From CAVYWD01 sp963772225 (GTDB taxonomy: Bacteria; Myxococcota; Myxococcia; Myxococcales; UBA5297), in NCBI GenBank assembly GCA_963772225.1, contig CAVYWD010000008.1:186001-250000 (forward strand): a stretch of DNA of 64,000 nucleotides. Reading direction: 5' to 3'. Positions 54,542 to 64,000 of the stretch are shown here, piece by piece. The notes below the pieces were generated by a model, which searched no databases, was not told where the DNA came from, and worked only from the letters and a program-made list of their open reading frames with translations. Every line of letters starts with the position of its first letter. Position 1 is the stretch's first letter. The position numbers and the translations under genes are program-made.

Positions 54542-55819
54542 TCCGCCGGTGTCTGCCTTGGGCGAGCGCGCTGCTCTTCGCCGCGACCGCGGCGGCACAG
54601 GAGGGGCAGGGCTTCGCCGAGCTGCGCGCCTCCTGGTCCGCCGGCGCCGCCGGCAAGCCGGTGCAGTTCGTCGAGCGGGTCCGGCCCACGTTCTCCACGT
54701 CCATCGGCGAGCGCTTCAAGCTGGTGGCGACGCTGGAGGCGAGCGTCGCGGAAGGGCGCGACGCCGCCGACGAGCTCCAGCGCACCCTGGACCAGGCGGG
54801 CTTCTCGCCGCTGCTCGCGGCCGCCGGCTGCACCTGGCCCTCGTCGGCGAACTCCGCGCTGCACATCAACGGCGCCTCGAGCTACCTGGCCGTGGACCGG
54901 CTCTACCTCGACCGCTACGGCGAGCGGCTCGACCTGCGCCTGGGGCGGCAGGCGCTCCACTGGGGCTCGGCGCAGTTCTTCAACCCCACCGACCCGTTCC
55001 CCGAGGTGCTCCTCACCGAGCCCTGGCGGCCCAGGGCCGGGGTCAACGCCTTCCGGGCGCACGCCGCCTTCTCCGGGCTCACCGACGTCACCGCGGTCGC
55101 CGCCGTCGACGACGCCATCCAGAAGGGCCGCGCGGCGCTGCGGCTGCGGACGAACCGCTGGGGCGTCGACGGGGCGCTGGTCGGGGCCTGGCGCGGCGTC
55201 TCCGACTGGCTGGCCGGCGTGGACCTGCGCGGCACGTTCGGGGTCGGCTGGTGGATTCGAGGCGGCCCTCCACCCCGGCTCCGGGAAGGGGCGCGAAGAG
55301 GTGGCGGTGGGCATGGACTACTCGTTCCCGGTGCTGGAGAAGCTGGTCGTGACCGCGCAGTACTACCGCAACGGCGCTGGCGCCTCCGGGCCCGACCAGT
55401 ACGCGTGGACCTCGCGCCTGGCCAGCGCCGCCGGGCCGACCTGCTCGTCGGGGTCGCCGCTCGGGGCGGCGCAGGCCGACCCCTTCGCGCCGTTCACCCT
55501 CGCGCGCGACTACCTGCTCGTCAGCGCCGCCTTGCAGGTCCTGCAAGACCTCTCCTTGAGCGCCGCCTTCCTGCAGAACCTGGACGACGGCACCGGCGTC
55601 GCCATTCTTACCGTCAGCTTCACCGCGCTCGACTGGCTGGAGCTGTCGGTCTCAGCGCAGGTCCCGGCGGCGACCTGGGGGCGCGGCGGCGAGTTCAAGC
55701 CGCGCGCGAGCGACCTGCAAGTGGTCGCGGACCTGGGGTCGTTCGGCGTCTACCGCGCCGACCTGTCGGGCTTGGTGCCCCGCGCGACCCTGACCTTCTG
55801 GACGCGAGCGAGCTTCTAG
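54538..55819 (+). CDS. Outer-membrane beta-barrel protein, frameshifted near 55252
   Basis: It starts at ATG 54538, overlapping the TetR stop, with a signal peptide (LPWASALLFAATAAAQEG). Aromatic and polar alternating strands follow: FAELRASWSAG, RLYLDRYGERLDLRLGRQALHWG, QFFNPTDPFPEVLL. At about 55250 the frame changes by +1: the sequence continues as GGFEAALHPGSGKGREEVAV, MDYSFPVLEKLVVTAQYYRN and ends ATLTFWTRASF with a terminal aromatic. The 'HWGSAQFFNPTDPF' block resembles DUF1302-type or other porin-like outer-membrane proteins; the exact family is uncertain. It is the first gene before an ABC exporter and a LolA-like gene. About 427 residues if repaired. Confidence 0.7.
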
Positions 55820-55836
55820 ACCTTAAAGGACGCCTC

Positions 55837-56537
<701 letters not shown>

Positions 56538-56541
<4 letters not shown>

Positions 56542-57764
56542 TGCTGCTCGTGCGGCTCGCGCTCAAGAACCTGGGCCGGAACCGGCGCCGCTCGGCCATG
56601 ACCGCCGCCGCCGTCGTCGCCGGCATCGGCGCCTTCGTGGTGGGGCAGGCCTTCGTCGACGGCACCTGCGAGGGCATCGTGGTGGCCGCGGAGAACGGGC
56701 TCGTGGGCCACGTCCTCGCGCGGCCCAAGGGCTACCCGTCGCAGGGCTTCCAGTACCCCATCGACGAGCTCCTGCAGCTCACGCCCGGCATGCGCGCCTT
56801 CCTCGACCGCGAGACCGCCGCCTGGACCGAGCGGCAGGTCTTCTCGCCGCTCCTGAGCAACGGCAAGGACGCGGTGCGGGTGCGGGCCATCGGCTACGAC
56901 CCCGAGCGCGACGAGAAGGTGTTCTCGCGCGCGCTGTGGAAGGTGAATGGCGCGCTGCCTGGCGCGAACGACGACGCCGTGGCGCTGGGCCGGGGCGCGG
57001 CGCGGCTGCTCTCCGCCAAGCCGGGCGACACGCTGATTCTGCAAGTGCGCACCCACCGCGGCGCCATCAACGCCCTGGAGGTGCGGGTCGGCGCGGTGGT
57101 CGTCACCAACAACCAGGCGCTGGACGGCGTGGGCATCCTGGTGCCGGCGCCGCTCGCGCATAGGCTCATCGCCTCGGAGCAGCCGTCGCACGTGGCGGTG
57201 CGGCTCGCCCGCCGCGAGCTGGCGAAGGCCTTCGCCCCCAAGCTCGCGGCGGCCTTGGGGGGCGGCGTCGAAGCGGTGACCTGGGAGGACGAGACCCGCG
57301 AGCTTTTGCGGCTCCAGGAGATGCGGCGAAAGGCGCTCGACTTCGTGGTGGCCATTCTCCTGGCGCTGGCGGGCTTCGCCATGGCGAACACCATTCTCAT
57401 GGCGGCGCACGAGCGCACGCGCGAGGTGGGGACCTTGCGCTCCATGGGCATGACCGAGGGCGGGGTGGTGGGGCTGTTCATGCTGGAGGGCGGGTTCTTG
57501 GGGCTGGTCGCGAGCGCGCTGGGCGCGGCGTGGGGCGGGGCGCTGGCGGCGCACTGGGCCCGGGCCCCGCTCGACTTCTCGGAAATAATCTCCCGGGAGA
57601 CCTCCGGCGACCTCCCCATCTCCACGCTCATCTACACCCGCTTCGAGCCGCGCGTCCTGGCCGTGTCGGTGGCCTTCGGCGTGGCGGTGGCCGTGCTCGC
57701 GTCGGTCTACCCGGCGCGCGTGGCGTCGCGGATGATCCCCGCCGACGCGGTGAGGGCCGAATGA
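56538..57764 (+). CDS. FtsX/LolC-type ABC permease, first subunit
   Basis: The product is 408 residues from the GTG at 56538; ATG 56541 is equally possible. Layout is that of MacB/LolC/FtsX permeases: one N-terminal helix (AMTAAAVVAGIGAFVVGQAF), a ~240-residue periplasmic domain, then three C-terminal helices (FVVAILLALAGFAMANTILM, VVGLFMLEGGFLGLVASALG, VLAVSVAFGVAVAVLASVYPA). The coupling segment HERTREVGTLRSMGMTEG is typical. It overlaps both neighbours by 4 bases. It pairs with the following permease as a LolCE-like heterodimer. Confidence 0.88.
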
Positions 57765-58996
57765 TCTCCCGCACCCTGCTCCGACTGGCCGCCCGCAACA
57801 CCCGCCGCCGCCGCGCCCGAACTGCCCTCACCGCGGGCATGGTGGTGGCCGGCGTATCGCTCTTGATGATCGGCCTCACCTGGATCGAGGGGCTCTTCGG
57901 CGGAGTGCTCGAGGGCGCCACGGCGGCGGGCGGCCACGTCCGCGCGGTCGCGCCCGAGTACGCGGCGCGCGAGGAGCTGATGCCTCTGTACGCGAACCTG
58001 CCGTCGGTCGAGGCGCTGGCGAAGGCCGTGCGCGCGCAGCCCGGCGTCGCCGGCGTCGAGCCGCGCATCGTCTCCGGGGTCACCGTGACCGTGGGCGAGG
58101 AGATAGGCGACGTGTTCGCTTTGGCGGTGGGCGCGAGCGAGCGCTACTTCCGCGAGAAGCTCGGGGCGAACGAGAAGGTCGCGGCCGGGCGCTGGTTCAG
58201 CGGCGCCGATGGCGAAGTCGTCCTGGGCGCGCGGGTCGCCGAGGAGGCCAAGGCCAAGGTCGGCGACGAGGTGGTGCTTTTGGGCATGACCCAGGACGGC
58301 TCGCTCTCGCCCGTCAAAGGCAAGCTGGTGGGCATCGTGAAGGCGGGCAACCTCATCGACCACCAGGTGCTCCTTCCGTTGGAGCGGATGCAGTGGATGG
58401 CCGACCTGCAAGGCGGCGCGACCGAGCTTTTGATCTTCGGCGAGCGCTACACGCAGGGCGCGGCGCTGGCGCGGCAGCTGCGGGGCGTGGAGGCGCTCAA
58501 GGGCTTTTCGGTGCAGGCCTGGGACGAGCGCGAGCCGCTGGCGAGCTTGACCAAGACGGTGGCGAGCGTCCGGTTCATCATCGTCTTCGTGGTGGTGCTC
58601 CTGGCGGCGCTGGGCATCTGGAACACGATGACGACGTCAGTGCTGGAGCGGACGCGGGAGATCGGCGTGCTGCGCGCCATGGGCCTGACCCGCGCCGGCG
58701 CGGTGGGGCTCCTGGTGGTCGAGGCTTTGACCATCGCCGTCGCGGGCGGGCTGGGCGGGCTTTTGCTCGGCCTCGGGCCCTCGCTGGCGCTGCAGCACTA
58801 CGGCATCCGCATTGGGGAAGAGACGACCGCCAAGCTGAGCCTGCCCATGTCCGAGGTCATGTACGGGCGGCTCACCCCGGGCCTCTGCGCCGGGGCGTTT
58901 CTCTTGGGCGTGGCCATGGCGCTCCTGGGCAGCGCCCCGGCGGCGCTGCGGGCGGCGAGCATTCAACCGGTGACCGCGATGCGGTCCGGGAGGTAA
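57761..58996 (+). CDS. FtsX/LolE-type ABC permease, second subunit
   Basis: The 411-residue product starts at ATG 57761, overlapping the preceding stop (ATGA). The topology is the same as its neighbour: one N-terminal helix (ARTALTAGMVVAGVSLLMIG), a periplasmic domain (GGHVRAVAPEYAAREELMPL, VFALAVGASERYFREKLGAN) and three C-terminal helices with the coupling segment LERTREIGVLRAMGLTRAG. The C-terminus SIQPVTAMRSGR is typical of the family. Sequence similarity between the two permeases is modest, so they are diverged partners rather than a recent duplication. Confidence 0.88.
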   Translation: MISRTLLRLAARNTRRRRARTALTAGMVVAGVSLLMIGLTWIEGLFGGVLEGATAAGGHVRAVAPEYAAREELMPLYANLPSVEALAKAVRAQPGVAGVEPRIVSGVTVTVGEEIGDVFALAVGASERYFREKLGANEKVAAGRWFSGADGEVVLGARVAEEAKAKVGDEVVLLGMTQDGSLSPVKGKLVGIVKAGNLIDHQVLLPLERMQWMADLQGGATELLIFGERYTQGAALARQLRGVEALKGFSVQAWDEREPLASLTKTVASVRFIIVFVVVLLAALGIWNTMTTSVLERTREIGVLRAMGLTRAGAVGLLVVEALTIAVAGGLGGLLLGLGPSLALQHYGIRIGEETTAKLSLPMSEVMYGRLTPGLCAGAFLLGVAMALLGSAPAALRAASIQPVTAMRSGR

Positions 58997-59000
58997 AGGC

Positions 59001-59753
59001 ATGCGGACCTTTGCGGCGATTCTCATGGGCCTCACCGCCGTTGGCGCCGGCGCCGCGGAGCCGACGGCCGCGCCCAGCGCCGACGAGCTTTTGCGGGCGA
59101 TGGACAAGAACCTCACCTTTCAGAGCCGCAGCTCGCGAATGATCATGACGGTGGAGGGCCGGCGCACGCGCACCTTCGAGATGGTGAGCTTCAGCCGCGG
59201 CCAGGACGACGCCGCCATCGAGTACGTCGCCCCGGCGCGCGACAAGGGCACGCGCATGCTGAAGCTCGCCGGGGAGCTCTGGATCTTCATGCCCTCGGTG
59301 GACAAGGTGGAGAAGATCTCCGGGCACATGCTGCGGCAGGGGATGATGGGCTCCGACGTCTCCTACGAAGATCCGATGACCTCCAAGGAATGGCAGAAGA
59401 TGTACGCGGCCAAGGTCACCGGCGAGAGCGCGGTGGGCGGCCGGCCGTGCTGGAAGCTCACGATGACGGCCCGGGACGACACGGTGAGCTACCCGAAGCG
59501 CGTCAGCTGCGTGGACAAGGAGGAGATGATCCCCATCCAGCAGGAGCTTTACGCGCTCTCCGGGATGTTGCTCAAGACCTGGACCATGAGCGACGTGAAG
59601 CCGTTCGAGGGCGGCCGGCGGTTCCCGACCAAGATGATCATCGAGGACCACGTCAAGAAGGAGTCGGTGACGCGGCTCGAGTTCAAGGAGATCAAGTTCG
59701 GCGTGCCGCTGGAGCAGGAGACGTTCTCGCTGCGATGGCTCGAGCGGCGGTGA
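59001..59753 (+). CDS. LolA-like outer-membrane lipoprotein-sorting protein
   Basis: The 250-residue product has GGGAGG upstream, 4 bases after the second permease stop. A signal peptide (FAAILMGLTAVGAGAAE) is followed by the LolA-like fold: SSRMIMTVEGRRTRTFEMV, IEYVAPARDKGTRMLKLAGELWIFMPS, MMGSDVSYEDPMTSKEW and the late RRFPTKMIIEDHVKKESVTR. This is the family annotated 'outer membrane lipoprotein-sorting protein', longer and distinct from E. coli LolA. It would carry the exported lipid or lipoprotein through the periplasm from the ABC permeases towards the outer-membrane protein encoded first in the operon. A damaged copy of its 3' end lies at 60193-60255. Confidence 0.85.
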   Translation: MRTFAAILMGLTAVGAGAAEPTAAPSADELLRAMDKNLTFQSRSSRMIMTVEGRRTRTFEMVSFSRGQDDAAIEYVAPARDKGTRMLKLAGELWIFMPSVDKVEKISGHMLRQGMMGSDVSYEDPMTSKEWQKMYAAKVTGESAVGGRPCWKLTMTARDDTVSYPKRVSCVDKEEMIPIQQELYALSGMLLKTWTMSDVKPFEGGRRFPTKMIIEDHVKKESVTRLEFKEIKFGVPLEQETFSLRWLERR

Positions 59754-60192
59754 GCCCTGCCGGGCGCCCGCTTGCGCCTCCAGGAAGGGGGCGCTCGGCT
59801 CGTTCAGGGTTCGAGCAGTCGGCGTTGAAGGATGGGCTCCCGCCCCGCTGCGTCCGCCGTTGCGGAAGCTCCCGCGTCGGTTGAATTCGAACCGGAACAA
59901 GAACCGCCGCGTCGAATAGCCTCGCCTGCCTGAGCCTCGAGTCGCCTCGCTGTCGCCGAAGCGTGTTGCGACCAGCCCTGGCAATGTCGGCTGGATTCGC
60001 CCTCGGCCTCGCAGCCCTAGCCGTCCCCGCTCGTCCCCCGCGGTGCTGCCGAGCGCCGGCGGCTACGGCAGGCACTTATTGGAAGCATTCTCGTGCTGGT
60101 AATGTCTCACAGGCGCTGCCGGGTCCAATTCGCTGGCGATCTTGTTTTCATACAGAATCGCCAAATCGGAGTCGCTGACCTCTTTCACGTCG
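59754..60192. other. Gene-free stretch
   Basis: About 440 bases after the LolA-like gene with no convincing gene. Parts (60060-60190) are less GC-rich than the surroundings. A minus-strand ORF (60063-60269, containing VSDSDLAILYENKIASEL) faintly recalls a phosphate-binding-protein-like segment but has no context to support it. Confidence 0.45.
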
Positions 60193-60255
60193 GGATGATT
60201 CCCGACCAAGAGGACCATCGAGGACCACGTCAAGCAGGAATCCTCGACCCGCGGT
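60193..60255 (+). pseudogene. Diverged remnant of the 3' end of the LolA-like gene
   Basis: TTCCCGACCAAGAGGACCAT followed by a close match to 59640-59680 encodes FPTKRTIEDHVKQESSTRG. The intact gene has FPTKMIIEDHVKKESVTRL. The frame stops at 60253-60255. Only about 20 codons remain, with roughly 80% identity. The surrounding 59754-60543 region has no intact gene. This indicates a former second copy or a rearrangement of the operon end. Confidence 0.6.
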
Positions 60256-60543
60256 GAGCCGAGGCTCACCCCGCCCTCCGCCCCCGGCCCTGAGTGCGGT
60301 GCCGCCGCCGCTGCGGGAGCCGCGGTTCGCCGGTCGGCGCGAGGCTGAGGAGCCGCGCCCGCGGCGAAGGTGCGGGCGAATCGTTTGCGGAGCGAGCCAC
60401 CTTCCGCTACGTCAGCATGCCGCCTCTACGTCACGCTTGTGCTTCCTCTTCGTTGGCGCCAATCTGCGCCGCGCAAATCCCACCAACCATCTCGGGAGCG
60501 CGAAACCAACCGGCGCTTGCGCCCGAGCGACAGCACGACCGCC

Positions 60544-62325
60544 ATGACGAGCCCAACTGCACACCGCAATCTCATTCTCCTCCTCGCTCTCAGTGTTCCC
60601 TCCGCCCTCGCGGGCTGCGGCTCGTCCGAGCCGGCGCTCGACGCGCCCCGGAACGTCGTCGCCTCCAACGGGACCTACAACGACAAAGTCGTGATCGCCT
60701 GGGACGCCGTCGCGGGGGCGAGTCACTACTCCGTGTTCCGCTCCGACACGTCCGACGGCCCCTACGCTCAGCTCGGCGCCGACGTCTCCTCGACGTCCGC
60801 CGAGGACGCGACCGGGACGCCGGGGGTGGCCTACGACTACAAGGTCCGGGCGTCGAGAGCGGCCGGCGCCGAAGGGCCATGGAGCGACTCCGCCGTCGGC
60901 CAGAGGGGCACCTTCCCGAACCCTCCGGCCAGCGTCTCTGCGTCGCAAGGGACCTACTCGACGAAGATCGTCGTCCAGTGGAGCGCTGTCGCCGGCGCGG
61001 ACCACTACCTCGTCTTTCGCTCCGCCAGCTCCTCGGGGGCCTTCACCGATTCTATCGCCTCGACCGCGTCGACCCAGTGCGAGAACACCGCGTCGGACCC
61101 GGCGTACGCCATCTCGGGCGACGCCCACTATTTCTACAAGGTGAAGGCGGTCGACTCCGGCGGCGAGAGCGCCTTCAGCGCGAGCGCCGAGGGCTTCGCC
61201 GGCACCGGCACCCCGACGCTCTCGGCGCCGACGGGCGTCCAGGCGTCCGATAGGGCCAACTCCACCAGTGTGGCAGTGCGCTGGGACGCCGTCGCCGGCG
61301 CGGCGTCGTACCGGGTCTTTCGGTCGCTCCAGGCCGAAGGCGACTACGCGCCAATCTCGGACGCGCTCGCCGCGCCCGCGACGACCTTCGAGGACGACGG
61401 CGCGTTCGAGGACACCGCCTACTGGTACCGGGTCAAGGCGTACGACGCCGCCGGGGAGAGCGCCTTCAGCGCCGCGGCGCCGGGGAGGCGGGACCTGACC
61501 CCGCTCGAGTACCTGCTGCGCTTCAACCTCGAATGGGACCGCATGTACCGGAAGCTCTCGGAGCAGTCGGGGTGGCCTCCCAGCGGCGAGACCAACTTCT
61601 CCTTCGCCGGCGACGCCGCAGGCTCGGAGAAGGTGGGGATCAATGTCCCCTTCTCTCTTCCTTTGAAGGCCGTCACCACCTTCACGCACTCGGGCTACAG
61701 CGACCACGGCATGGTCTTCTCCGGAAGCGAGACCATGACCATCGCCGCGACGACGACGGTCAAGGATCAAGACGGGACGTGCACGGGCGTCGTCACCACG
61801 GGGGGCACCTACTCCGGCACGGTGACGGACAATCTCCAGATCGACGGGGCGCTCCGGGTCCCCGCGGTGGGCAGCAAGACGAGCACCTTCACCGCGGTCT
61901 ACAAGGGCGCGACCGAGACCGTCGACTTCGCCCACACGCGCGCGCTGCGCAATGGCGCGTACCACCTGCTCCTCTCGTCGCCACACCAGGTCGCGGCCAG
62001 CCAGGGAGCGACCAGCGGCGCGGTGGAGGTCACCTGGGCCCCGGTGTACAGCGCGGACAAGTACCAGGTGCTCCGGTCGCCGACCGCTGGAGGCGATTTC
62101 TCTTTGCTGGGCGAGACCCCTGGGTCGTGGATCTCGGCCGACGGCACCGTCTACCGCTTCACCGACGCGACAGCGGCCTCGGGCACCCACTACTTCTACG
62201 AGGTGGTCGCCGCCAACACGACCGTCTGCAACGACCTGAACGCGAACAAGAAGCACGACACGAGCAATCCGGACGAGACGGTGTTGAGCGACCCGAGCCC
62301 CGCGGTCGAGGGCTGGGCCCAGTAG
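60544..62325 (+). CDS. Lipoprotein with fibronectin type III repeats
   Basis: The 593-residue product starts at ATG 60544 with a lipoprotein signal (LILLLALSVPSALAGC). It carries three consecutive FnIII-like units of ~90 residues, each with DKVVIAWDAVAGASHYSVFR, TKIVVQWSAVAGADHYLVFR or TSVAVRWDAVAGAASYRVFR, and a YDYKVRA/YFYKVKA/YWYRVKA closing strand. A ~190-residue unrecognised beta-rich domain (from TPLEYLLRFNLEWDRMYRKL) follows, and then a fourth FnIII unit near the C-terminus (AVEVTWAPVYSADKYQVLR). It probably binds carbohydrate or protein at the cell surface. It is followed by a GH5 enzyme gene, which supports a link to glycoconjugate use. Confidence 0.82.
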   Translation: MTSPTAHRNLILLLALSVPSALAGCGSSEPALDAPRNVVASNGTYNDKVVIAWDAVAGASHYSVFRSDTSDGPYAQLGADVSSTSAEDATGTPGVAYDYKVRASRAAGAEGPWSDSAVGQRGTFPNPPASVSASQGTYSTKIVVQWSAVAGADHYLVFRSASSSGAFTDSIASTASTQCENTASDPAYAISGDAHYFYKVKAVDSGGESAFSASAEGFAGTGTPTLSAPTGVQASDRANSTSVAVRWDAVAGAASYRVFRSLQAEGDYAPISDALAAPATTFEDDGAFEDTAYWYRVKAYDAAGESAFSAAAPGRRDLTPLEYLLRFNLEWDRMYRKLSEQSGWPPSGETNFSFAGDAAGSEKVGINVPFSLPLKAVTTFTHSGYSDHGMVFSGSETMTIAATTTVKDQDGTCTGVVTTGGTYSGTVTDNLQIDGALRVPAVGSKTSTFTAVYKGATETVDFAHTRALRNGAYHLLLSSPHQVAASQGATSGAVEVTWAPVYSADKYQVLRSPTAGGDFSLLGETPGSWISADGTVYRFTDATAASGTHYFYEVVAANTTVCNDLNANKKHDTSNPDETVLSDPSPAVEGWAQ

Positions 62326-62410
62326 TCGCCCCCGCCGCCGTCGCAGGCCACCCGCCACGCGCTGCTCCCCCCCCCGATTCCCCGGAGATCCGGGCCGTTT
62401 GGAAGTGACC

Positions 62411-63772
62411 ATGGGCTCACGATTCGCACTGCCGATTATCGCAACGGCAATCTCGTCCCTCGCGGGCGCCGCCCCCCTGCATACCTCGGGCGCCTTTCTC
62501 GAGGACGCAGGAGGAGGAGTCGTCCTTCTGCGCGGGGTGAATGTGGCAGGCAATTCGAAGGTTCCGCCCTTTGAGCCGATCACCAGCGGAGCTTTCCTGG
62601 ACCCGCTTCCCGGGTGGGGGTTCAACGCCATCCGCCTTCTCTTCACCTGGGAGGCATTCGAGCCGGAGCGCGGCGTCTACCAAGAGAGCTACCTCGCCTA
62701 TTACGAGCAAGCAGTCCGATGGGCGGAGGAGCGAAATCTCTCGGTCATCGTGGACTTTCATCAGGACGCCTATTCGCGGTTCTCGATTGGCGGCTGCGGC
62801 GAGGGCTTCCCGCCCTGGGCAGTCACGCCGATGGTTTCGCTCGCTTTGCCCAACAACGGGGCGGCCTGCAGCTCCTGGGGGACGAGCATGATCTTCGACC
62901 TCTCTCACCATCAGACCTGGGCGCAGTTTCACGACGACAGCGACGGAGCCCAGACCGCTTATTTGGCAATGGTGGGAACGGTGGCGGCCCGCCTGGCCAG
63001 CCGCCCGAACGTCATTGGATACGAGCTCATGAACGAGCCGTGGGGAACCGATGCGGAGCTACACGCTCTGTTCGAGAAAGTGGCCCAGCGGATTCGGGCC
63101 CAACATCCCGACGCCGTCCTCTTCGTCCCGCCCCACGCGCTCGTCTCGTCCGGAATGCCGGACAACAACATCGCCCGGCCCACGTTCGAGAACTTCGTCT
63201 ACGCGCCGCACTATTATGATCCGTTCGTCGTCATGTTGAACGCTTGGCTTGGCTCCGATCCGGCCAGCCCCCTGGACAGAATGCGCGCCAAGGCCGCCAG
63301 CTGGGCTTCCCCCATGGTGCTGACCGAGTTCGGAGCGCAGCCCGATGGGTGGAATATCCCCGGCTACATGGAGGCGCAAGCCGCGTGGCTCGATAACCGC
63401 TGGGTTTCCAGCGTCCAATGGAACTACACGCCCGGCTGGCGCGACGACACCAAAGACGGCTGGAACGCCGAGAACCTGTCCATCGTCGACGGCGCCGGTC
63501 ATCGACGCGCCAACTTCGTCCCTCGCCCCTACCCGCAGAGGACCGCCGGGATTCCCATTTCGTTCACCCGCGATGGCGCCGGGTTCTCTTTCAGCTGGGA
63601 AAACTCCCCAGCCGCTGGAGAAACCGTCGTCTACCTTCCCGAGCATTACGCCGACGGCCTGCGGGTCCATGCCACCTGGCCCACTGGCGTCGCAGGCCGC
63701 TGCACGTTGTCGGCGCAGTCGCTTCGGTGCACCGCAAACGGACGGGGGGTCGTGAGCCTGGCCCTCCGATAG
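62411..63772 (+). CDS. Glycoside hydrolase family 5, endoglycoceramidase-like
   Basis: The ATG at 62411 has GGAAG five bases upstream; an upstream TTG at 62399 is the alternative. The product is 453 residues with a signal peptide (LPIIATAISSLAGAAP). The barrel blocks are VVLLRGVNVAGNSKVPPF, GFNAIRLLFTWEAFEPERG, VIVDFHQDAYSRF and IGYELMNEPWGTD (acid/base Glu). FVYAPHYYDPFV and MVLTEFGAQPDG (nucleophile Glu) complete the catalytic set. The FHQD/NEPWG/HYYDP combination is typical of endoglycoceramidases, which cut the oligosaccharide from glycosphingolipids. A C-terminal beta-sandwich (PISFTRDGAGFSFSWENSPA) is also usual for that subgroup. Probably secreted. Confidence 0.88.
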   Translation: MGSRFALPIIATAISSLAGAAPLHTSGAFLEDAGGGVVLLRGVNVAGNSKVPPFEPITSGAFLDPLPGWGFNAIRLLFTWEAFEPERGVYQESYLAYYEQAVRWAEERNLSVIVDFHQDAYSRFSIGGCGEGFPPWAVTPMVSLALPNNGAACSSWGTSMIFDLSHHQTWAQFHDDSDGAQTAYLAMVGTVAARLASRPNVIGYELMNEPWGTDAELHALFEKVAQRIRAQHPDAVLFVPPHALVSSGMPDNNIARPTFENFVYAPHYYDPFVVMLNAWLGSDPASPLDRMRAKAASWASPMVLTEFGAQPDGWNIPGYMEAQAAWLDNRWVSSVQWNYTPGWRDDTKDGWNAENLSIVDGAGHRRANFVPRPYPQRTAGIPISFTRDGAGFSFSWENSPAAGETVVYLPEHYADGLRVHATWPTGVAGRCTLSAQSLRCTANGRGVVSLALR

Positions 63773-63869
63773 TCGCGGTCCGGTGAGCACGACGGCCGGA
63801 ACGACGCGGTGACCTCGGACCGGCCGCCCCCCGCTCCAGCTCCTTCGCGCCTGTTTTAGCCCGGGCCTT

Positions 63870-64000
63870 TCAGCGCGATCGCTCGAGGTACGACTGAAGC
63901 GAGGCAGTGGTCGCCGCGTTGAAGCCCGCGACCTTCGCCTTGCCGGCGCGGCTCGCAGCGAGCTGCGCGCGCACCTTCTTGGCCAGGATCTTGCCGAGCT
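63870..64000 (-). CDS. 3' end of an unidentified gene, cut by the window edge
   Basis: The last ~43 codons of a minus-strand gene are visible (…LGKILAKKVRAQLAASRAGK, then FNAATTASLQSYLERSR and stop). Codon use fits the host. The peptide is basic and helical; too little is seen to name a family. Confidence 0.4.
   Translation of the reverse strand, partial: LGKILAKKVRAQLAASRAGKAKVAGFNAATTASLQSYLERSR

Noticed and set aside
60063..60269. Minus-strand ORF resembling part of a phosphate-binding protein
   Set aside because: Similarity rests on one short phrase; it overlaps the LolA-like remnant and lacks a signal peptide or neighbours of that pathway.

Overview
High-GC bacterial chromosome segment, most likely from a myxobacterium or close relative (Myxococcota). 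This assignment is inferred from several features: the strong G/C preference at third codon positions; lipoproteins and surface proteins built from long repeats; a MYXO-CTERM-like C-terminal tail (as a broken copy); a multihaem cytochrome fragment; an S23-type four-helix-bundle gene; and a FliO plus SctRSTU-type export gate. No rRNA, tRNA or CRISPR array was recognised.

Layout. (1) 1-5625: three exported repeat proteins in a row. Two are paralogues with SBBP-like repeats and they flank a lipoprotein of about 16 W-rich propeller repeats, which carries a frameshift near its 3' end. (2) 5818-24974: an eight-gene two-partner secretion module. It holds a 3644-residue filamentous haemagglutinin-like TpsA, its TpsB transporter, an ExbB-like protein fused to a DUF2341/LamG-like periplasmic part, ExbD, TonB, a Porin_5-type porin, a coiled-coil periplasmic protein and a parvulin. 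Genes downstream of tpsB are packed or overlapping, which suggests a TonB-energised surface-display or uptake machine. (3) 25089-27336: three overlapping genes (GNAT, PlsC-like acyltransferase, agmatinase-type ureohydrolase). (4) 27419-29528: Pho-box-like 11-bp repeats, a PhoR-like kinase and a cut-off exported-protein start. (5) 29529-33854: SDR/TetR and cupin/MocR divergent pairs, each with a clear palindrome, plus an alpha/beta hydrolase.

(6) 34043-40060: a gene-poor stretch with broken genes (cytochrome C-terminus, MYXO-CTERM-like tail, PAS/receiver remnant) between three intact genes: SGNH lipoprotein, oleate hydratase and a Tat-exported DUF362 protein. (7) 40196-49929: housekeeping and small genes. 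They include a PrmA-RsmE fusion, a double M16 peptidase, a DUF2238-like membrane protein, an acidic small protein, a methylmalonyl-CoA epimerase with a degenerate B12-binding domain, an S23 four-helix gene inside a long imperfect inverted repeat, a solitary attC-like hairpin and a renal-dipeptidase homologue. (8) 50094-53800: FliO-like plus SctR, SctS, SctT and SctU. (9) 53824-59753: TetR, outer-membrane protein, ABC ATPase, two FtsX-type permeases and a LolA-like protein, probably one export operon to the outer membrane. (10) 60544-64000: a fibronectin-III lipoprotein, an endoglycoceramidase-like GH5 enzyme and the end of an unidentified gene.

Three genes (near 3985, 54283 and 55252) carry a frameshift in the same direction, so sequence error should be considered before calling them dead. 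All functional statements come from reading motifs in the translated sequence; no database search was run.
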